A DNA stretch of 64,000 nt, from NCBI RefSeq assembly GCF_902148855.1, contig NC_043962.1, positions 15,596,572 through 15,660,571 on the forward strand, written 5' to 3'. Position 1 is the stretch's first letter. Every line of letters starts with the position of its first letter. The notes under the pieces were generated by a model. The model was not told the DNA's origin and did no database searches. It saw only the letters and a list, made by a program, of their open reading frames with translations. Shown piece by piece: positions 1-15,598 of this stretch. A program made the position numbers and the translations under genes. The stretch comes from Sphaeramia orbicularis. Taxonomy: Eukaryota > Chordata > Actinopteri > Kurtiformes > Apogonidae.

Positions 1-226
1 CGACTTGTGTTAGTGCAGAGCAGTGTTGCAGGGACTGTGTCACACTGGGAATCACCACGAGAGGGAGGGACTTAGGCAGCAGGACAATGCTGGTGTTTGT
101 GCAACGGCCCCTGAGTGGCGGCTGGCTCTCTCAGATCGCTCTCGCTTGACTACCATTACTCCACGCATTGTTGAAGTGAAAGGAAAGTAGACAGCTTGAT
201 CCTGCCTGTGGGATGCACTGATAGAG
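1..226 (+). other. slc25a18: putative 5' UTR exon of slc25a18
   Basis: The segment ends at a good splice donor (GATAGAG followed by GTAAGACC) and has no long reading frame on the plus strand. It lies upstream of a second non-coding or coding exon with a clear acceptor at 1318-1319. I infer that it is the first untranslated exon of the glutamate carrier gene and that the transcription start may lie before the window. The exon boundary is supported only by the donor motif. Confidence 0.4.
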
Positions 227-1625
227 GTAAGACCCTATTCCCCACTGCTATGTCTCTGTGATGGACGAAAATTAAGTTTTTTTAAAGGCTGTCATGCGGC
301 TGTGTTGTGTGAACAGTGTAAGCGGGAGTTCTAGTGCAGTTTGGGGGGAAATAGAGATCCGGGAGCTGGAGGTTGGCTTGGGGTGAGGCACCCTTGTCTG
401 TGTTTTGGCAGGGTCACTACTGTGTGTGAATGGAACTGAACTGAAAGAAAGTTTCACAGAAAGAGGCTCAGTGAAAGGCATGTGTAGAATGTGACCAGCA
501 TCCAGCAAAAGAAAAAGACAGAGTTCAGAAATAGTGAACACACACAAAAAAAAAAACAAAATATGTATTACATATGAAAAAGCTGGGGTGACAGAAAACC
601 AATCAGCAAAGCAGTTTTTTTTTCAAAGATTGAGGCAGTCGAGGGCAGTGAGGAGGTTTTACAGTGGTAAAAATAGAGGCGGAATGGAGGTGGAGAGATT
701 AAGAGAGAGATTAATTAGGAAGCTGAGGAAGGGGGAAGTCAGGAAGGGAAAGGGCAGGAAAAAGAATAAAAGAAACTGAGAATATAGTAAAGGAAGGTAT
801 TATCTGGGAACCTTAGATAAGATTTCAGTGGAATTTGTATCATGCTTTAACCAAACCTTTTCCAAACAAGGCTGCAAACCACTGTAGATTTTTTTTTCTT
901 TAATTAAACAATCACCTCAATTTCTCTTCAAATCTCCTTTCCAGCCTTTTGTAAATGGTGGATTCCAAATGCTGTAAAAGAATACCGGTAAGCCCCTCAT
1001 TTCCAGTTCTGCCCTCCTTGCTAGATCAAATACTCTTATCCCTTTTAGCTGGCAGATTAGAGAGACTCAAGATGTCCTGTCTCAGTGTGGTAGTCCTGGG
1101 ATATGCAGTCATTCACATTTATGAATGAATAAGTCTGGATTCTATGGTTTTTCAATGTGAGGTGTGGTTCCCCTACATCATAAACATGCAATTCTTTCAC
1201 CCTATAAAACCATTTCAAAGTGTCTTTTCAGCAGAGCTTTGGGGAATACCAACGTTTTATGTAGTGTAAGAAAAACTAACAGTTGCATGTGGTTTAAGCC
1301 GTGCCTTTTGTTGTTGCAGGCAGTGGGTACAGGTGTGAGGCATAATACAAAGAAAGAGGCTGGCCAGACGACGAAAATCTAACATCTGTGGTTTTGACCA
1401 CAACAACAAAGGGCGGCCACCTCCATCATTCCTGGAAGCAGGAAGTCCACTGAAGCCTCTCGTGGTGTTGGTGGTGTGGGTGGGCAGAGGAAGGGGTGAG
1501 TTGCGGTGATAAGTTGGGGAAAGAGGAAAAATTAGCCAAAGAGGAGGAGGAGGAGGAAGAGTGGGAGACGTCTGAGGTGGTGGAGGAGGAGCTGGGCCTG
1601 AACCTGGAGCCCAAACAGAAGCAGG

Positions 1626-4600
1626 ATGGCGGAGAAGCAAGTTAGGTACGTGCCTTTACGTTGTTTGTTAAGTGTTTTGAATAAGTGCAGGCAGCTGCTA
1701 TATTGATACTGATATTCATTTTGTGCATGTGAGTGTGTATTTGAAGAAACTATCTATCACTTGACCTCTTTATTTGCAACTCTGTACATGAATGGATGCA
1801 TGATTTGCATGGCTTCTGTTTGTGACAATGTGTAAATGGGTTCATGCATGCATGTGTTCGTGTGTCTGTGTTGATCCCTTTTACAGCCTCCCCGCTAAGC
1901 TGATTAATGGGGGCGTGGCAGGGCTGGTTGGTGTGACATGTGTATTTCCTATTGACCTGGCCAAGACCCGCCTACAAAACCAGCAGGGTGTCCAGGTCTA
2001 CAAAGGCATGTGAGTAGGACTCTTCTGGCACAAGTTGACCCAGTATGATCTGTCCCATCCAAATATTACTCCTTGTCCACTTGGCATTATTTGGCATCAT
2101 CTGAAAAATATGATCATTCTTTGGTTATCCTTTAAGATGTTACAGTCTTAAAATTACCTTTAAAAGGCATAGATCCTCCTGCATCTTCTAATTTAAGCTA
2201 TAAAAAGTCAGTAATGTGTTGATGACCATGTTTCACATATTTTTCCACTGAATCTTCGAGGGTGGAGCTGTATAGCAAAACACACTCTTCCCTTATTTGG
2301 TTATATGTTTTGATTAAACAAAACTCTCACAGGATGGTATACAAGGAACACCATGGCCTGTACTGATAGGCTGTTATGTACTGTTCCTTCCAATTTGATA
2401 TGTTTTGATAGAAATAATCTTTTTACAATAACCCATATAGACCCAGGGCTACTTTTGTGGCAGTTCCCAAATACATTTTTCTCTGTGTTTAAACTTTCTT
2501 GAGTGATTTATCACCACTTATTATAATATTATTCTCTGTATTTTGCATTTTTCACTGTAAATCATGTATTTTCCTATATCTAATTTCCTATGTTTAACTT
2601 AGACGTTCATGAAAACGCAGAGTTAATTCAAAGGTTATTATATCAAAACAAAGAAAACTGCAGAAAAAGTGACGTTTTCAGCAGAGATCATTAACTGAAC
2701 ATAAACCAAGTGTCTTCATCCACTGTTATTGGTCCAACTCCATGGGTTTTACTGGTGAATCAGTGTTGTAGAAGATGACGGTGTTTCCACGTTCACTACG
2801 GAGCCTTTGAATGTCTAAATGAGTCATTTCTGATGACCATGAAAAGATGACAAACTGTATTTTACACAGGTTATTTACATGTATTGACAGAATTAGTGGG
2901 TCAACCAGTATTAAACAGTTGAGATCAGTAGATGCTTTTGGTCGCATGTGGCTGTTTGGGTGTTTATGGGTTAATTCATCTGAAATTGGACAAAATACAA
3001 GTTTCTAATTTTAATCTACAACAAAATCTGAGATGTGGAGGAAAAAGTCAGTTTGGTGACCTTAAAAGACACACGGACACCAAGTTCTCTGCTGATGGGT
3101 ATGATTATTCCTACTGGTGTACTGGGAGCGGCTGTCCTATGTTCAGCAGCGCAGACATTTCCAGTCCGTGGTTTTCCACTGTGAGTCATCGTCAGGAAAC
3201 AGCTTGAATCACTTTTATCCAAACCCAATTACAGGGCTGGATTTTTATACAGAAGAATCTTTGCAACAGAAATGCTCACGAGATTCACTGATGCTACAGA
3301 GCTCCTTTCTCTCCAGTTCTGAAATACAATAGAGCGACAGTGTACTCAGAAAAGGTCAACCAGTGATGATGCATTAGATATTATATAGGCACATAAAAAT
3401 AACACTTTCGGGTGCACCATTAGGATAGGAGCAACTAGTGAAATATAAGAACATTTCATCAGCCACTTTTAGAGCAACTATTTTTTATATAATGTTATTC
3501 TAAAAAACAGGCACGTGACAAATGTTTTCTTTATTTCTTTAAGGTTGGACTGTCTGGCAAAGACGGTACGCTCAGAAGGCTATTTTGGATGCTACAGAGG
3601 TATTATAAACAATTCTAATCCCCGTGACAAACAACTTTACAACTGCGCTTTACTATAAGCTTAATCTGGCCACCTACGCTGTTGTTCCTATAGTTAAGCC
3701 CTTGAACTTTTTTATCACAATCAGAGTGAAATGCTAATAGTGTTCAGTGCTAAGCCATAAGCTGCATGTGTAGACTGATTCTATTTGTGTGGGATAGTGG
3801 AAACTGTTTGGTGTCAATGTCTACAACCTGTTTTGGTCTTTTCCAGGTGCCGCAGTGAACCTCACACTTGTCACTCCAGAGAAAGCCATCAAACTGGCTG
3901 CCAATGATGTCTTCAGACAGAAGCTCTCTAAGGATGGGTAACTGAATATCTGTCCTTTGGTGATAGATTAAATCAGTGGTTCCCAACCTTTTTTAGCCTG
4001 TGACCTCATTTTAACGTCACAAATTTCTGGTGACCCTAGACATTCAAAACAGAGACTTTTTTTTTGTTGCTAAAATTAATTTGTTTTTGATCATGTAATA
4101 GTTTGCTATACTATGTTGCAAATAAACATTAATTTTAGACACATTTAGTTTATATAGTGTATATTATTATAGATGGAGGCAGAAAAGCCGGCAGAAAAGG
4201 TGTAGATTACTGCACAAAGTGAGAATTTTATTTTCCATGGTCAGGATATGTACAGTCAGTCCAGCTTGGATTTACAAGGCTGACAATTAATACTGAACAA
4301 ACAAGAATTCAAACTATGAATTATGAAAGAGCTGCAGCATCTGAAACCAACCACAATGAACATTTGAAAGATAAACAGCAGCACAGTGCTTCAGTTTCAG
4401 CTTCAGAGTTTGTCATGTCTTTAATGGATTGTGATTGTCTCTCTCAACTCACTACGTATTTTTTATTAGTAAGTTTTTTGTTTTTTGCTTTTTTAATAAA
4501 TTACTAGAAATTTCAGGCGACCCCATTTGAATTCCAGGTAACCCCATATGGGATCCCAACCCCAAGGCTGAAAAACACTGGATTAAATAATAATAAAAAA

Positions 4601-7460
4601 ATATATAAATTATCATAAAATAATTAACCCTTTCATGCACAAATTATGAGAACCTTAGTCAAGATTTTTTTCTTCAGTGTTTAGCCATGAAAAACACAAT
4701 GCGATCAAGTTTTTTTTTTCTATGGAGTTACAAAAATATCCATGCATTTAATTTTTGAAGTAAAGAAACATGTTTAAAACCCAATATCAGAGAGGGATAT
4801 GAAAACAATGAAATAAAAAAAAATTTAATGCTGCTAATCTGATGTCTTCTCACATTTTAACATATTCTAATGCTAGTAATGACTCACTTCATGGAGATAA
4901 TATGCAAAAAAAAAAAAACCTTCTTGTCTAACAAATAAAAATTGATTTAGACTCAATCATGTTACTGCAGATCAGGTTTATCAAGAACAGCAAAGTTACA
5001 GTAATGACCTGAATTACAGTGTATGGGATGGTGCATAAGCGTCCACTGTGTTGGCTGATGTGGAACTAAAACAACAAAACCCATTAATATATAAGAGAAC
5101 AGCTGGAGAAGAACTGTCCACTGGAGTGGACAGTGCATGAAAGGGTTAAAGATAGAGGATTTCTTTGCAAACCTATTAAGCTTCTATTATACAATAATAG
5201 CTCAAACAACAGATGATTCTATCCCATTTTGACTTCGCCAAGTTTGAAAATGCTGTAATTTGTTGCTTTTATCATTATACATTACACTATATTTATAATT
5301 TTAGTAGGCTTTTTACAACTCTGTAATACAATGTGGGTGGAAAACTACAAAATGACCAATATTACTGGCTCTAAATACCTCAGCTCTCAAATTCAGGACA
5401 CATGACTATAATAACAGAATCTTACTGAAGGACGTGCTTTATGTGTTACCAGGAAATTACCCCTGTGGGGGGAGGTACTGGCTGGATGTGGGGCTGGGAC
5501 CTGCCAGGTAGTGGTCACAACTCCTATGGAGATGCTTAAGATTCAGCTGCAGGATGCAGGAAGGCTAGGTGAGCCAATGTCAATGTGGTGTTTACATTCA
5601 TTTCCATGTGAAAGGATATGACGTACTGATATTTTAGGGCCAAGTGCACTAGTCTAAAGAAAAGCAGCAAGTATTTTTTCTTTTATTATCATTATGCTAA
5701 GATTGTTGTATATGTAAGATTGTGTTGTACATTGCATTCCAAGAAATTGCACTGTGGTTTGCTAGCTGAATGTGTTTTCTAAAATCTATTTAACAGCTGC
5801 ACAGAGGCCAGTCCCAACCTCAGCCCAGACTGCTGCTCCCGGTCCAGCTCCATCACTGGTGGCCCCCTCACCAGCCCGGCCGGCCCCTCCACAGCGACCC
5901 TCAGCCACTGGCATTACCTTGGAGCTGCTGAAGACTCGTGGTTTGGCCGGCCTCTACAGAGGGGCAGGAGCCACTTTAATGAGGTCATAAAGATAAAAAC
6001 ACTAGCATACACATAAATACTTATTTGTCTGAGCTTGGTATTAAGTCTTTAAGTGAGTTTCATTCACTTTTGCTATTTTTTTAAATACTCTTTCAACCTA
6101 TTGATTACATTAGAAGTGGCGAAACTTTGGTGCCTCTGTTACAGTGTGACCAGTGCTTTAATGAGTTAATTTTAGATTGCATAACTCTTCGCTTGTCGTA
6201 TTTCCCGACACCAATCAACACTGATCAATAAATTCCTCCAGCCATGTCTGGTTACGATACTGCAGTTAAATGGGGCCATGTCTGTTTCTCACACTGCTGT
6301 TCCCCAGCTACATCAGCCCAGTGTCATTAATCTTCACTCATTTTTATCTATCATGTATAACTACTATATGGTCTCATTGTATTTCACTGTTTGCAAATAA
6401 TTTTTTCAGGGATGTCCCCTTCTCAATGATCTACTTCCCGCTGTTTGCAAATCTGAATGCTGTGGGCCGTGATTGCCAGGGTGATGTACAGAGCAGGGCC
6501 CCGTTCTGGCAGTCCTTCATTGCAGGCTGCACCGCTGGCTCGATAGCAGCTGTGGCTGTTACACCACTGGATGGTGAGCAGGACTTTAGAGTACGAGGAA
6601 GAAACAGAAAGATGGAGAATAGATGGGGGCTTCTTTTCAAAATAATACTAAGTGGTAATAAGTTAATGAGTGTTAGCACCAAAAAACATTCTAGGGGTAT
6701 ACTTTTTTTGTAGCCAATATGAATTATTAGTAAAAAAGGAGATCAATGAGGATATTTTGTTGCAATATATTCAGACTGACCATATAAATGAGGTACAATT
6801 CAACAAAGCCTTTTACTTGTGATGTCTAACAAATCACATTGTATTATGAATAAGACATTGTGTAAGACAAAAGAGTGGTAGCACATTGTAATGAACTAAT
6901 CTTATTGAATATTGCTTTGAAAAGTGATACCAATAATTGTGAAATGGTGAATACCAGACCCAATAATTGGTAAATGATAACCAGCTGATGCATGATGCTG
7001 CACAGACGACTTTCCTGAGGATATTAGCTATCTTATTGTCCCCTTTCCAATAACATTTGTCTAAGGAAACAGCTTTAACTTTCATGCAGCGGTCATTGAC
7101 TTTTGGAAGTAATGCTGTGTCCTTGTGTTTTAAATACTCACACAGTCATAAAAACTCGGCTGCAGACCTTGCAAAAGGGTGAGGGCGAGGACACATACAG
7201 AGGAATTGTTGACTGCACAAGGTAAGACTATAATTTATAGCCTTCAGTTATGTATTCTGTAAGGATTAGTGAGCGCTAAGGGCCTCATAACCATTGTCCC
7301 TTCTGTGTATTTATGTAGGCGCATCATGAGGAGAGAGGGCCCGTCCGCATTCCTGAAAGGTGCAACGTGTCGTGCTCTAGTCATCGCTCCGCTTTTTGGC
7401 ATTGCACAGGGTGTCTACTTTCTCGGTGTTGGGGAAACAGTGCTAGGTTTGCTGGGATAG
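1626..7460 (+). CDS. slc25a18: mitochondrial glutamate carrier 2 (SLC25A18)
   Basis: Nine coding exons: 1626-1645, 1887-2009, 3544-3599, 3847-3937, 5453-5568, 5797-5983, 6410-6573, 7146-7221 and 7319-7460. They join in frame to 324 residues, close to the 315-323 of human SLC25A18 and SLC25A22. The product should be an inner-membrane carrier importing glutamate with protons into the matrix. The three mitochondrial-carrier signatures are present: PIDLAKTR near residue 28, PMEMLKIQ near 121 and PLDVIKTR near 250. Each starts one of three two-helix repeats. The loop between repeats 1 and 2 (about 136-180) is unusually rich in Pro and Ala. SLC25A18 is preferred over SLC25A22 because of shared stretches such as [12 protein letters not shown] and FGIAQGVYF, and because ATP6V1E1 and BCL2L13 follow, as in human 22q11. 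The first coding exon begins after an acceptor at 1319 and holds about 300 bases of 5' UTR. Confidence 0.93.
2432..2970. mobile_element. piggyBac-like MITE, copy 1
   Basis: It lies in intron 2 of slc25a18. The right end reads GGGTGTTTATGGG followed by TTAA. The left end begins ACCCATATAGACCC after a decayed target site. The body shares long stretches with copies near 11.6, 37.3, 43.9 and 45.3 kb, for example the motif TGATGACCATGAAAAGATGA. TTAA flanks and CCC...GGG ends are typical of non-autonomous piggyBac elements. No transposase is visible. Confidence 0.6.
3974..4580. mobile_element. non-autonomous hAT element with perfect 8-bp TSD
   Basis: The element starts CAGTGGTTCCCAACC and ends GAAAAACACTG, a terminal inverted repeat of the hAT type. 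It is flanked on both sides by the identical octamer GATTAAAT (3966-3973 and 4581-4588), the target-site length expected of hAT transposases. It sits in intron 4 of slc25a18 and shows no coding capacity. Confidence 0.8.
4628..5145. mobile_element. TTAA-flanked MITE with 13-bp perfect TIR
   Basis: TTAA (4624-4627) precedes CCCTTTCATGCAC. The exact reverse complement GTGCATGAAAGGG precedes TTAA at 5146-5149. TTAA duplication plus CCC/GGG ends indicate a piggyBac-type non-autonomous element of 518 bp. The interior is A/T-rich and non-coding. It is a different family from the one seen at 2432. Confidence 0.75.
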
Positions 7461-8740
7461 CGGTGCGAGACTATGGTGGTGGCGGTAGTGTTGTCTCTGA
7501 AAGGATAACTTGCTGCGTTTATCTGCAGTGAATGAATGACCCAATGAGTCTACACTAAATCCAGAGAGAGGAGAAGACAGTCACAATCTGCTAACCAATG
7601 GGGAAAAGAATGGTCAGAGTCTATGATATGAGGAGGCTCTGTCTACTAAAATGTGGACCAGTTGGTTCACACTAATCACGATTCTCTTTTACATGCTGTC
7701 AGCAGGGTTCCATGGGTTAAACAGGGTCCTGTGTGTGTACAGTGTGTGTGACTAATGTGTCCCACGTCGTCTGGGTTGTCCTAGTATGCTTGCTGCAATA
7801 TGCTGTGCTGTTCCTTTCACCTGAAGGAGATTGCCCTATGTGTCTGTTAAGGGAGCTGCATGTTGTTTGAGGCTGCTGACAAAATGCCTACAATCAGAAC
7901 ATTTGTGTGGCCATGCTGAAGAAGTGCGCATCATCCGATGTAAGTGACAAACTCCCATTTATCAAAACTTGACATTTGTTGAGAGACTGAACTAGGTACT
8001 TAGCAAAGCCAGTCACTTAGATTTCAATATCTAATGTCTTGAAAGCAGCCTAAGCTACTCCTGCTTACCCTGTTATGTATTCCTCCCACTCCATCCGTGA
8101 GGTTTAAGTTGTAATCTTGGATTCCCTCACTGGATAGGCAAGTGCTGCATGTTGGTGTCTCTAAGGTCATTTGTTAATCTCATGGTAATGCTTTAATCCC
8201 TGTATTAGAGTATAATATACCCTAACAGAGCTCACATCCTGCCTAAAGGCCACAGGTTAGACTGTTGGACCTTTGTCTCATAGCCTTGATTTCCTCTTCT
8301 TACACCTTGCAAGAAGCCTAAGGCTGACTTCACTGCTTAGTTGTACGTTTCAAAAGTTGCTTCAATCCATGTGTGCACAATAACGGAAGAATGCAATTAA
8401 AGCCTTATCATTGCTGATAGTTTCTAAAATACACAAACTATGAGTCTTAAATGAATTCAGTGGAATTGGTGTTATTTGCATTTTATTTTGCTACTTTAAG
8501 TCCAATTTAACAAGACAATGTCAAATGTTAGACCAGTGTATGGCACTCTCTCTTGCCAACTGTTTGCCATTACATAAGTCCACTGGGTGGCACTAAAACC
8601 TTTTTTTTTACATTTGTAATGCCAGAAACATTTTGGCTAGTGTATCTCCTAGGCTACTAGATTTTCCTCATTATAGAGAGAATATAGCCTGAATAAACTG
8701 TTGCTTTAAAGCTGTAAATAAAGATATCACTTAAATGCTG
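7461..8740 (+). other. slc25a18: 3' UTR of slc25a18
   Basis: No coding potential follows the stop codon. Two canonical AATAAA signals occur at 8692-8697 and 8717-8722, so cleavage is expected near 8735-8745. The end nearly meets the 3' end of atp6v1e1 on the other strand. Confidence 0.6.
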
Positions 8741-9104
8741 ATTTCTCTGCGTCCTGAGCTTTTATTAACTTTGTCTTTGGCTTTCATTTGTCTACAAACA
8801 CTGGAAAACAACCTCATAATAGGCTGCAATCTACAAAAATTAACACAAAACTTATTTACATATAGTACAGATAACCTGATTTGACAAGTCACAGATGACC
8901 CTTAAACATTTGCTGTAACTTTTTGACAAACTCCACTGAGGTAAAATATAAGGCACTTCATATTCAAAAGTGCCCTGTTCAGATTATTACGTAGTCCAGT
9001 AGTACAAATACTGAAATGCATAAAACACACCCATAACATACAACATACAGAAAGTCTGTTGTCACTCTAGTGATTCCAACTGCGTTCATGCTGTTTTCTT
9101 CCTG
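8741..9104 (-). other. atp6v1e1: 3' UTR of atp6v1e1
   Basis: Non-coding sequence lies between the stop codon and a minus-strand AATAAA (plus TTTATT at 8761-8766). The transcript probably ends near 8740-8750. Confidence 0.55.
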
Positions 9105-12860
<3,756 letters not shown>

Positions 12861-12869
12861 GGCTGTTGT

Positions 12870-13040
12870 TAAAAATGTTTTGTTTATTCGGAGAAAGTGT
12901 TTTAAGATAAGTCCGCAGCTGTCCAGGTCTACAGCACACTTCTCTGTTTCCTTTCCAAGTCGAGCTAATGGTGCAGACGGAAACTTAACTTCCGGTCTAA
13001 ACTTTCAGAATAAGAGTTCAAGCACGAGACAATTGTAGCC
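12870..13040 (-). promoter_or_regulatory. atp6v1e1 core promoter region
   Basis: Upstream of the atp6v1e1 start lies a GC-richer segment with an ETS/GABP-type motif (ACTTCCGG on the plus strand at 12988-12995, CCGGAAGT on the minus). Such motifs near the start are typical of TATA-less housekeeping promoters. The exact transcription start is not determined. Confidence 0.4.
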
Positions 13041-13081
13041 ACACCTCCTTGAATTGTAATGTGTTTCAAGATCATTTAACC

Positions 13082-13846
13082 CAGGGGTGTCCCACTCATT
13101 TTGGTTCAGGGGTCATATTTAGCCCAGTTTGATCTCAAGCGGGCCAGACTAGTAAAATAATGACTTAATAACCTATAAATAATGACAAATCCAAGTTTGT
13201 CTTTTAGCTTTAGTCCAAAAAAAACCAAAAAAAAACAAAAACCCAATTAAATTATGAAAATATTTACGTTTTACAAAAAAGATGTGAATAATCTGAAAAA
13301 ACAGAAATTTCATTTGAAAAATTTGTGCAATTTTTACAATATTATGCCTCAACTTATTATTTATACATGTACATTACACACAATGTTACATAAACATTTG
13401 GTAACAGGCAGAATATTGTTAAAATTTTGGAGTTTGGAACTAAAATTTGAACAATTTGTACAGTAATGCATCTGTTATTATTAACTCAATTACAGATTGC
13501 ACATTTCGGGTTGTTCATCTTTGTTTTTATGTATGTATTTATTTGCATTTTACTGTGAATGAATAGTTTTGTAAATGTTAATATTTTCACGGTGTAATGT
13601 TATTTTTTTCACTTAAATTTTTTCCACATAATTTTTCATAAAGAAAATTTGTCGTTGTCATTATTTATGGGTTATTGTGTTGTTATTTTTACTGTAAAGC
13701 ACATTGGTCCTTATGTGGAACCTGAACCAAAAGGATTTGGACAACCTGGACAGTTCAGGTTAATTTTTGCACTTTCATCCTGCGGGCCGGAATGAAACCT
13801 TTGGCGGGCCAGATTTGGCCCCCTGGCTGCATGTTTAACACCTGTG
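13082..13846 (+). mobile_element. hAT MITE family, copy A
   Basis: Starts CAGGGGTGTCCCACTCATT and ends GCATGTTTAACACCTGTG, an inverted terminal pair. The flanks ATTTAACC and ATTTAAGA agree at 6 of 8 positions, consistent with an aged 8-bp target duplication. Subterminal GGCC-rich motifs (GGGCCAGATTTGGCCCCC) recur in copies at 14.3, 32.7, 44.1 and 48.5 kb. No transposase frame is seen. Confidence 0.7.
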
Positions 13847-14394
13847 ATTTAAGATATTAAAAAATAAATACATAAAAATAGCAATTTAAATAACTGATAA
13901 AATATTGCTAGGAATACTTTTTTTTTTTCTAAATAAAATAAACTTTTTTACAGAGGGACCATAGAGAGGTGTTGACTAGCTCCAATTCCATTTGGTTTGG
14001 CAGCTGCAAATAAGTGAAATAAGTGAAAAGAGGGGTGAAAAAGGGTATCAAGGCTTCTCTTTTATCCAATCAAGGACATTGCACATAAACGCAGTATGAC
14101 AGGGGAGAAAAACGATGACAAAAAAAACCCAAACTATATTAAGACATTGCATGCCTTTTGAAATAATGCACTAATAATTGTACGCGCACATGCCTCTAAT
14201 GATAACTCTTTTTTTCCTTTTCCTTTTCTTTTTTTACTTTATTTTGAGAATCATTCATGCTCTCTGTTCATGTAGTTAAACCTGTCCGTGTAGTTCAGGG
14301 ACTCAAACATGCAGCCCAGGGGCCAAATGTGGCCCGACAAAGGTTCTAATCTGGCCTGTGGGATGTTTTTGCAAAGTGCAAAAATTCCACAGTC

Positions 14395-14539
14395 TTGAAT
14401 TGAATTAAGCAAAAAAAAAAAAAAAATAGCTTGAATTAAGGAAAAAATGTTGAATTAAGCAAAAAAAAATAAAAAAATTAAAAAAAATAAAAAATCTTCA
14501 ATTAAATAAAAAAAGTTTTTAAAAAATCTTGAATTAAGC

Positions 14540-14581
<42 letters not shown>

Positions 14582-14635
14582 GAATTTAGCAAAAAATCTA
14601 GAATTAAGCAAAAAATCTTGAATTAACAACTTCAA
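14395..14635. repeat. degenerate CTTGAATTAAGC-A(n) minisatellite
   Basis: At least seven imperfect units of TCTTGAATTAAGCAAAAA, separated by A-runs of up to about 38 bases, lie inside hAT copy B. The pattern suggests slippage within the element after insertion. Confidence 0.7.
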
Positions 14636-15035
14636 ATGTTTGTCTTTATTTTAGTGCAAAAAATAACATTAAATTATGAAAATATTTACATTTACAAACT
14701 ATCCTGTAGCAATAAAATATTAATAACCTGAACAAATATGAACAACCTGAAATGTCAAAAGAAAATTAAGCATAATTTTAATTACTTTCTGCCTGTTCCT
14801 CAGTGTTTAGTGTCTTTGTAGATCTGATCCATAATGCTCATGTAGAAATGATAAGTTGAGGCAGAATATTGTTAAAATTGCACTTAATTTTCTGAAGAAA
14901 TTTCAGTTTTTTCAGGTTATTCACATCTTTTTTTTTGCTTGGATAGTTTATATAAGTATTCTCATAATTTAATGTTTTTTTTTTCTCTTTACACTAAAAC
15001 AAAGACAAAAATTTGGAGTTGTCATTATTTATAGA

Positions 15036-15038
15036 TTA

Positions 15039-15092
<54 letters not shown>
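15036..15092. repeat. (ATT)n microsatellite
   Basis: A run of about 18 ATT triplets inside hAT copy B. Confidence 0.9.
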
Positions 15093-15093
<1 letters not shown>

Positions 15094-15394
15094 CTGGTGC
15101 GGCCCACTGGAGATCAAATCAGATTGAATGTGGCCCCTGAAAGAACATGAGTTTGAGAGCCCTGGTGTAGTTTCTGTAAAATATTCATAGCAAAGGAAGT
15201 GTCAATACTAGTCATTTAGCTACAGTTGCACTAGCTAAACTAGCTTTCTTTACGCAGTACTTAGACATAGCGGGGGAAGCTAATTAATAGTAATATAATA
15301 CCATTTGTGTTTAATCTCTTAAAAATTAACAGTTGCTTGCGTTTTTGTAGTGTAAAACAAATTCTAAATCTAGCCACAAACTACGGTAACTGTT

Positions 15395-15598
15395 GTTTTG
15401 AAGGCTGTGACAGGAAGTGTGTGGTTGTTTTTCTTGCTAGCTTTCCTAGCTAACAGAGCACACTGTGTACTCCCGTGTTGCTGCCTTCCTTCCAGTGGTG
15501 GTGGTGGTCTCTTCTCCAGCTACTGTTGCAGGGGATTGCGTCGCATATTCCACCCAGCTTGTCGTTTGTCAACACCGTATTGCCTTTGGACAAGGACG
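15395..15598 (+). other. bcl2l13: putative 5' UTR exon of bcl2l13
   Basis: A GC-richer stretch begins with an ETS-like CAGGAAGT and ends at a good donor (CAAGGACG followed by GTAAGAAAC). The next exon has an acceptor just before 16799 and carries the start codon at 16861. I infer a non-coding first exon with the promoter just upstream. The 5' edge is approximate. Confidence 0.45.

Larger units (their letters stand above)
14296..15164 (-). mobile_element. hAT MITE family, copy B with perfect TSD
   Basis: This is the reverse orientation of copy A. It starts CAGGGACTCAAACATGCAGC and ends GAGTTTGAGAGCCCTG. It is flanked by identical GTGTAGTT octamers at 14288-14295 and 15165-15172. It has grown by internal simple-repeat expansion, with an A-rich minisatellite on the left and (ATT)n on the right. 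Confidence 0.8.

Noticed and set aside
1626-7460. Assignment as slc25a22 rather than slc25a18
   Set aside because: The two paralogs are close, but several diagnostic segments and the atp6v1e1-bcl2l13 neighbourhood favour slc25a18. A phylogeny would settle it.
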